DNA of 64,000 nucleotides from Sipunculus nudus (lineage: Eukaryota; Annelida; Sipuncula; Golfingiida; Sipunculidae): the NCBI GenBank assembly GCA_026874595.1, contig CM049311.1, positions 68,142,453-68,206,452 on the forward strand, read 5' to 3'. Position numbers and translations under genes: made by a program. Shown here piece by piece: positions 59,246 through 64,000 of this stretch. The notes beneath the pieces were generated by a model that was given only the letters and a program-made list of their open reading frames with translations, made no database searches and was not told the origin of the DNA. Within the stretch, counting starts at the first letter, position 1; each line of letters starts with the position of its first letter.

Positions 59246-60263
59246 CGTTGTAACTCCCATCGTAACCCCCCCTCCCCCCATCAAGTCCTTCCTCCGCCTG
59301 TGGTGTGGGGATTTTATAGCAACTGTATACATATCATAAAATAGAAAAAACAGTTTAATTAAAGTTTAAATTTAAAAAATTGGATCTCATTAGACAAATG
59401 TGTAAAATGTTGAACTGTCAACAGCCTGTCAAAAAGGTATCCAATGAAAGCGCAAGGTCAGATCTTAAAATATTATTTGCAACAATTTCTTCAATCATAT
59501 CAACCAACCGTGGCCTTGATTACCTCTTTCTCTCAGACTTTATCTACATTTCATAATATTTTAGATTTTAACCTTCCAGGTGTTTAAGTACTGTTGAATG
59601 CTCCCTCCCTCTCTCTCTATCTCCTTTTCTCTCTAAATCCAACCCTCCTTGCTGCCCACACTGTTTCCTTCTCCGAACCCCATCCCAATGTCAGCCTCAG
59701 TAAACGAGAACAAGTTGAATCAGATATATTCATATTTTTATATATTGTATAACTGTTTGTTGCCTATATACGTGCCAGAAATTATGTCAATATTGTGTAA
59801 TATGTAGATGTGGTGGGCATCAATATAATGTACCTAAGAGATATCATGTCATACAGTCACAATTCATAAATCCACTCTTCAGCATAGTTAATAATAACAT
59901 TATATATGTCAAATTGAAATCTTGCAGACTTCTATACACTATAGATCCTTCAACAAATAGCCTTATCATCATTCTACCACTGCTTAGTGTACTGTCATTG
60001 CATTCATATTTGCTCAAATATATTGCTATTTTCAACAGCTCCCAAATAAATAAAAAATAAACCACTATATTTACTCCATATTAATCCATCAGTCAGGTAA
60101 TTTCATACATGATTTACTCGCATATTACATTATATTCCTTTATAATAGCCTAATAGGTCCATGATATTCATAAGGTTTGTCGACTAAATATAGTATCACA
60201 ATGGTGATACATTTATAGTTCAATCATGATCAGCTGAGCGTCGTGACCCATAGGTCCCTTGTT

Positions 60264-61660
60264 TTATTTTTTACGAATTTTTTGCTCTATTTTTGAGACC
60301 TTTAAAAATGTGAACATCTGTTAACAAGGCACAAATCGTAAAGACTGGACCTAGAATCTTCATTCTTTACATACTGAGAGACCTATGAAAAGTCTCCATG
60401 GAAACCAGAAATAAGGTATCTGTTACCCATATCCTTTGAGCTATGGAGCCCCAAAGTACCCCCCAGAATAGTAAAAAATTTCATACAAAAACTTCAATAT
60501 ATCATTAACTACATCACTGATGGTCATGATTTTTTGGCATACATATTGATCATGAGATGTTTCAATAGTTTCTGCAGACTGGTGGCGCCACCTGTATTTT
60601 TCGATTCTTTACGAATTGTTTTCTCTATTTTTGAGACCCATAAAAATGTGAACATCTGTTAACAGGTCACAAATCGTAAAGACTGGACCTAGAATCTTCA
60701 TTCCTGACACAGTGAGAGACCTATGAAAAGTCTCCATGGAAACCTGAAATTAGGTCTCTGTTAAACATATCCTATGAGCTATGGCACTCCAAAGTACAGC
60801 TCAGAATAATGGAAAATTTGATACAAAAGCTGAAGTATCTGAATAACTAATGCAGAGATCACCATAATTGTTTGCATGGATCTTGATCATGGAGTGTTTC
60901 ATTAGTTTCTGCAGCCTTGATGCCCCACCTCTATTTTTTCGATTTTTCACGATTTTTTTCTATATTTTTGAGACCTTAAAAAATGTGGAAATCTGTTAAC
61001 AGTACACAAATCGTAAAGACTGGACATAGAATCTTTATATTTGACATTCTAAGAGGCCTATGAAAAGTCTTCATGGAAACCAGAAATTAGGTCTCTGTTG
61101 CCCATATCCTTCGAGCTATGTGCCCCAAAGTACCCCCCAGAATAGTGAAAAATTTGATACAAAAACTGCAGTATCTCAATAACTACAACACTGATGGCCA
61201 TGATTTTTCGCATACATATTGACCATGAGGTGTTCCATCAGTTTCTGCAGACTGGGTGCGCCACCTCTATTTTTTAATCAAATTTTTTTAGAATTTTTTT
61301 CTATATTTTTGAGACCTTTTAAGATGTGGTTATCTGTCAACAGGGTACAAATAGTAACAACTGGACCTAGAATCTTAGTTCTTGTCATGCAAGGAGGCAC
61401 ATGAAAAATGTCTGTGGAAACCTGAAATAAGGTCTCTGTTACCCATATCCTTCAAGCTATAGGACTCCGAAGTATCCCTCAGAATAATGGAAAATTTTAT
61501 ACAAAAGCTGAAGTATCTGAACAACTAATGCAGTGATCACCATGATTCTTTGCATGTATATTGACCATTAAGTGTTTTTAGTAGTTTCTGCAGACTGGTG
61601 GAGCCACCTGTATTTTTTTAAGTTTACGCATTTTTTCTCTATTTTTGAAATATATATAAA
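60264..61660 (+). repeat. ~335-bp tandem array of the outer A element
   Basis: Four units begin with a TTTACGA-TTTTTTCTCTATTTTTGAGACC phrase (near 60270, 60607, 60945 and 61280) and contain GGACCTAGAATCTT and CTGCAGACTGG then TGGCGCCACC. An additional unit at 55190-55480 lies left of the nested insert, making five in all. Confidence 0.88.
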
Positions 61661-61801
61661 TGCAGACACAATCTTGGCCTGTTGGTTAATCTGTTTGATG
61701 CTTCAGTTGAATGTGTATATACTACCATTCAGATGATAAAATTTCCCTTTTGCGAATCTCTTCCCAGTCAGCTGAGCGTCATGACCCATGGGTCACTTGT
61801 T

Positions 61802-62673
61802 ATAAAAAGTCAGCTGAAAAGCATTTTATATTGGGGAAAATTAATTTCAAAGTTATTTCAAGTAGGGACCACTTTTGTGTACAGCTGGCAGCACTTGGTT
61901 TACCATTGGCAGATTGTCAGTGCCTTGATGTTGGCCATTAGCCAAGATGATGTCAGCTCTATAAATAGTTTTGGCACAGTGCCTGGATTAGAAGAAGTGC
62001 AGCCAGGTATAGGTCAAGAGTTCACTCAGTATAGTAGCTGCATTCTATTTATAGCTTTGGCAGACTGCTCACTCCATCAGATTTGGCACCAAAGTTCAGC
62101 CTTGGTCTATTTATAGCTTTGGCAGACTGCCAATTGTGTCAGATTATGCAACAGGTCAAGAGTTCTCTCAGTGCAGTCAAGTACAGGTCAAAAGTTCACT
62201 CAGTCTAGCCAGGTGCAGGTCAAGAGTTCACTCAGTGCAGTAGCTTGAGGCAGCAATTTGTCACAGTTAACTCCTGGGCAACTGCCTTACTCACCTAAGC
62301 TTCGTCAGCCCAGTGCATAAAACACTTGGGAAGTTTGATTTATTGACCTGATATATTGACCTGTCTATGCGTCTTTGATGGTATTCTCATTTACAAGACA
62401 GGTGGTGCCACCTACATTGAATTTTGCAGTGTATGCGCCTGCTTATTTCTACAGAGGAATTTGATACATCAGCCTAAAATTTGGCATGTTTATATAAATC
62501 GGATAGCTTTATTGTGTACAAGACTGGTGGCGCCACCTACAATAATTTTGCACAGTGTATGTCCCTGCTTATATCATAGGAGGGGTTTGACATATCAGTC
62601 TGACATCTGACATTGGGCATATGTATATATCTCTTCATTGTATACAAGACTGGTGGTGCCTGCTACAATCATT
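61802..62673. other. Spacer with short tandem repeats
   Basis: CAGGTCAAGAGTTCACTCAG-type units (~37 bp) occur at 62010, 62152, 62188 and 62215. CTATTTATAGCTTTGGCAGA repeats at 62048 and 62109. From 62395 three ~125-bp units open with AAGACTGGTGGCGCCACC or variants (62395, 62521, 62646), and a family C element begins inside the third. No gene seen; the 144-codon frame (61682-62116) runs through repeats. Confidence 0.6.
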
Positions 62674-63262
62674 GTATCCGCCAAAACAGAGTTTTGCAGA
62701 TACCATGTTTTCAGTCGGACGCCGCCGCCACCGCCACCGACGCATAGGTTTCCGGAGAACTCCTCCGTAATTTTTTTAAATTCAGAATTATGATTGGGTC
62801 ACAAGTGAACTGCTGCGCCCTCATATTTGGTTGACCTCTGACCTTTTCTCTCTGCCCTTCGTCCATTTGTGCGTCTGTTTCCACACATAAACCCACATAT
62901 CTTGGGAACCGTTTGACCGATCAGGCTAAAAATTGCACAAATGTACCCCTTGGATAACTTTATAACAAACACTAAAAATGGTGGCGCCACCTGCAACCAT
63001 TTTTGCACAGCGTCCATCTGTTCATCTGCCTTGGGATAAAATCACTCTTATCTCGGCATTGGTTTGACTTATCCGTCTCAAATTTTGCAGGTTAATACAT
63101 CATTGACAGCTTTCGAGATTTTATGACAGGTTGCGCCACCTACATTCACATTTACGCTGCAGACATCCAAGCTTATATCTCGGGAACCATTTGACCGATT
63201 GGGCAAAAATTTTGCATGTATATAGATCTCACATATATCCCGGCATTGGTTTGACATATCTG
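62674..63262 (+). mobile_element. Family C Helentron-type element, 5' part
   Basis: 5' end GTATCCGCCAAAACAGAG pairs with GTTTTGCAGATAC, followed by CATGTTTTCA and a CCGCCGCCACCGCC block. The rest is the reverse complement of 18990-19950, including GGTGGCGCCACC at 62980. It breaks off at about 63262, where family A sequence begins, so the 3' half is lost. Confidence 0.82.
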
Positions 63263-63265
63263 CTA

Positions 63266-64000
63266 TATATAAGTCATCTGAGCTATTTCGTGGTCCTTTG
63301 TCCGTCAAATTTCTGTCCGTCCGTCTGTCCGTCAGTTTAACTCCTACCATACCGAAAATTGGGTCGTAGGACTTCGTTCCGTCGAGACATTAAAGAAAAG
63401 CCTCCATTATCCACTAAAAACCCATTGTTACACATCAAGACTGCCTAATTTCTAAACCACTGAGCTGAATTTGATCATAGTAAATATGCATATTCACCCA
63501 TACATTTCCTATGTAAATGCCAAAAATAGGGCAGTATTGCGTAATTTGTTGCAGTTATGGGTTGGAACATAATGCACCTTATAAAAAAATCAGGAAATAT
63601 ATTTACTTACTTTACATAAGAAGCTAGAGACTTCAGGGATATAAATTAATTTAATCAAGATTCAATTGTATACCAAAAATTAGATCTGAATTTTTCAAAT
63701 TTATAAGTTATTTGCATAAATTTAAAATCAGTAACTTAAATTTTGCCCATCTTTGGCCATTGCACTTTTCTTTTCCTGTAAGCACTGTTGATTAAAGTTT
63801 CACATCATGCACACGTGAGGATTTTGGCTTCTTTATTCTGAAATTTTAAAGGAATTGATAAAAAAAAACTGGACCTTTTATTAACGTTTTTATGTGACCA
63901 TATCACACGAAGGCTGTACTGAATCCCCTTATTTGTCCCAACAATGACCTTTTAGGCCAATTATGCATGCTTGATGCGAGGCACTCTGCAGCCAACCAGC
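63266..64000 (+). mobile_element. Family A fragment, continues past the window
   Basis: TATAAGTCATCTGAGCTATT keeps the second arm of the family 5' hairpin, but the first arm is missing at the junction with family C. GTCCGTCC units follow, then the conserved body (GACTGCCTAATTTCTAAACC onward) matching 55780 and 56440. The 3' end is outside the window. Confidence 0.8.

Larger units (their letters stand above)
55482..60263 (+). mobile_element. Family A element (inner), 4.78-kb copy
   Basis: 5' AGCTCAGCTGACTATAAG then TCATCTGAGCTATAG. 3' end CAGCTGAGCGTCGTGACC, then CATAGGTCCCTTGTT. Body: a (GTCC)n stretch, two related ~670-bp units (55617-56270 and 56320-56930), then a series of segments with poly(C) tracts (57065, 57350, 57906 and 58560-59280) matching 14700-15560 and 1560-2300. 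It is the longest copy in the window and shows the block order of the family. No Rep/helicase frame is present, so it is non-autonomous. Confidence 0.85.
55112..61801 (+). mobile_element. Family A element (outer), split by a nested copy
   Basis: 5' AGCTCAGCTGACTGTAAG then TCATCTGAGCTATAG after TTTTTTT. 3' end GTCAGCTGAGCGTCATGACC, then CATGGGTCACTTGTT at 61801. The first ~370 bp are followed by an inserted family A copy at 55482-60263, and the outer element then resumes at 60264 inside the same ~335-bp repeat unit it was in at 55480 (GCGCCACCTGTATTTTT on the left, ACGAATTTTTTGCTC on the right). Without the insert the outer element is about 1.9 kb. No protein encoded. Confidence 0.88.

Noticed and set aside
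61682-62116. 144-codon frame as a gene
   Set aside because: Spans the 3' end of a family A element and short tandem repeats; contains duplicated peptide from the 60-bp repeat.
1-64000. CRISPR array, operon, prophage or other prokaryotic system
   Set aside because: Introns, LINE/SINE/LTR/Helitron-type elements, microsatellites and a FAM162 gene show this is animal nuclear DNA; the tandem arrays have no spacer structure.

Overview
This is nuclear DNA from an invertebrate animal: AT-rich, intron-bearing and packed with transposable elements. I favour a mollusc, probably a bivalve, because of the repeat style (rolling-circle elements rich in GGTCAAGGTCAC units and opening with AGCTCAG-type ends). 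That taxonomic call is inference. I recognise one host protein-coding gene, and most of the remaining sequence is mobile or tandem-repeat DNA.

The host gene is a FAM162 (HGTD-P) family mitochondrial membrane protein on the + strand. It has three coding exons: 28226-28412, 43355-43442 and 47128-47356. The exons total 504 nt, the splice phases agree (phase 1, then phase 2), and the product is 167 aa. The locus runs from a CCAAT-rich promoter (about 27943-28225) to a likely poly(A) signal at 48763. The 14.9 kb first intron is largely built from four inserted rolling-circle elements. The second intron carries a TA-flanked element of 1.4 kb.

The main pattern is that at least four sequence-unrelated repeat families (A-D here) share one asymmetric layout. 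Each has a 5' end that starts a hairpin, the reverse complement of that 5' end placed just inside the 3' end, then a second compact hairpin, then a short tail ending TCTAGT or CTTGT. Each is flanked by T on the 5' side, and by T on the 3' side if the element ends at ...GT. This is the layout known for Helentron/Helitron2 elements and their non-autonomous derivatives (HINEs). Family A has complete or partial copies at 1436, 14644, 15585, 20050, 29277, 31722, 41191, 55112, 55482 and 63266. Two cases of one A copy inside another (15585-17860 in 14644-18527; 55482-60263 in 55112-61801) define the ends. Families B (36226-38234), C (18528-19963, 62674-63262), D (3183-5078) and probably E (49146-) carry internal tandem arrays of about 180-340 bp units.

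Other mobile DNA includes a 3,087 bp element with TIRs of about 700 bp and a perfect 9-bp target duplication (24016-27102). There is a TA-flanked TIR element (45272-46685) and two fold-back elements sitting in TA microsatellites (6778-7930, 8437-9552). A dead Ty3/Gypsy retrotransposon lacks the catalytic core of its reverse transcriptase (about 51284-54565). A minus-strand LINE fragment (54568-54960) and tRNA-derived SINEs complete the set. The window opens with an 83-bp minisatellite that shows dimeric higher-order order. No intact autonomous transposase or Rep/helicase is encoded here, so all DNA elements would need proteins from elsewhere.
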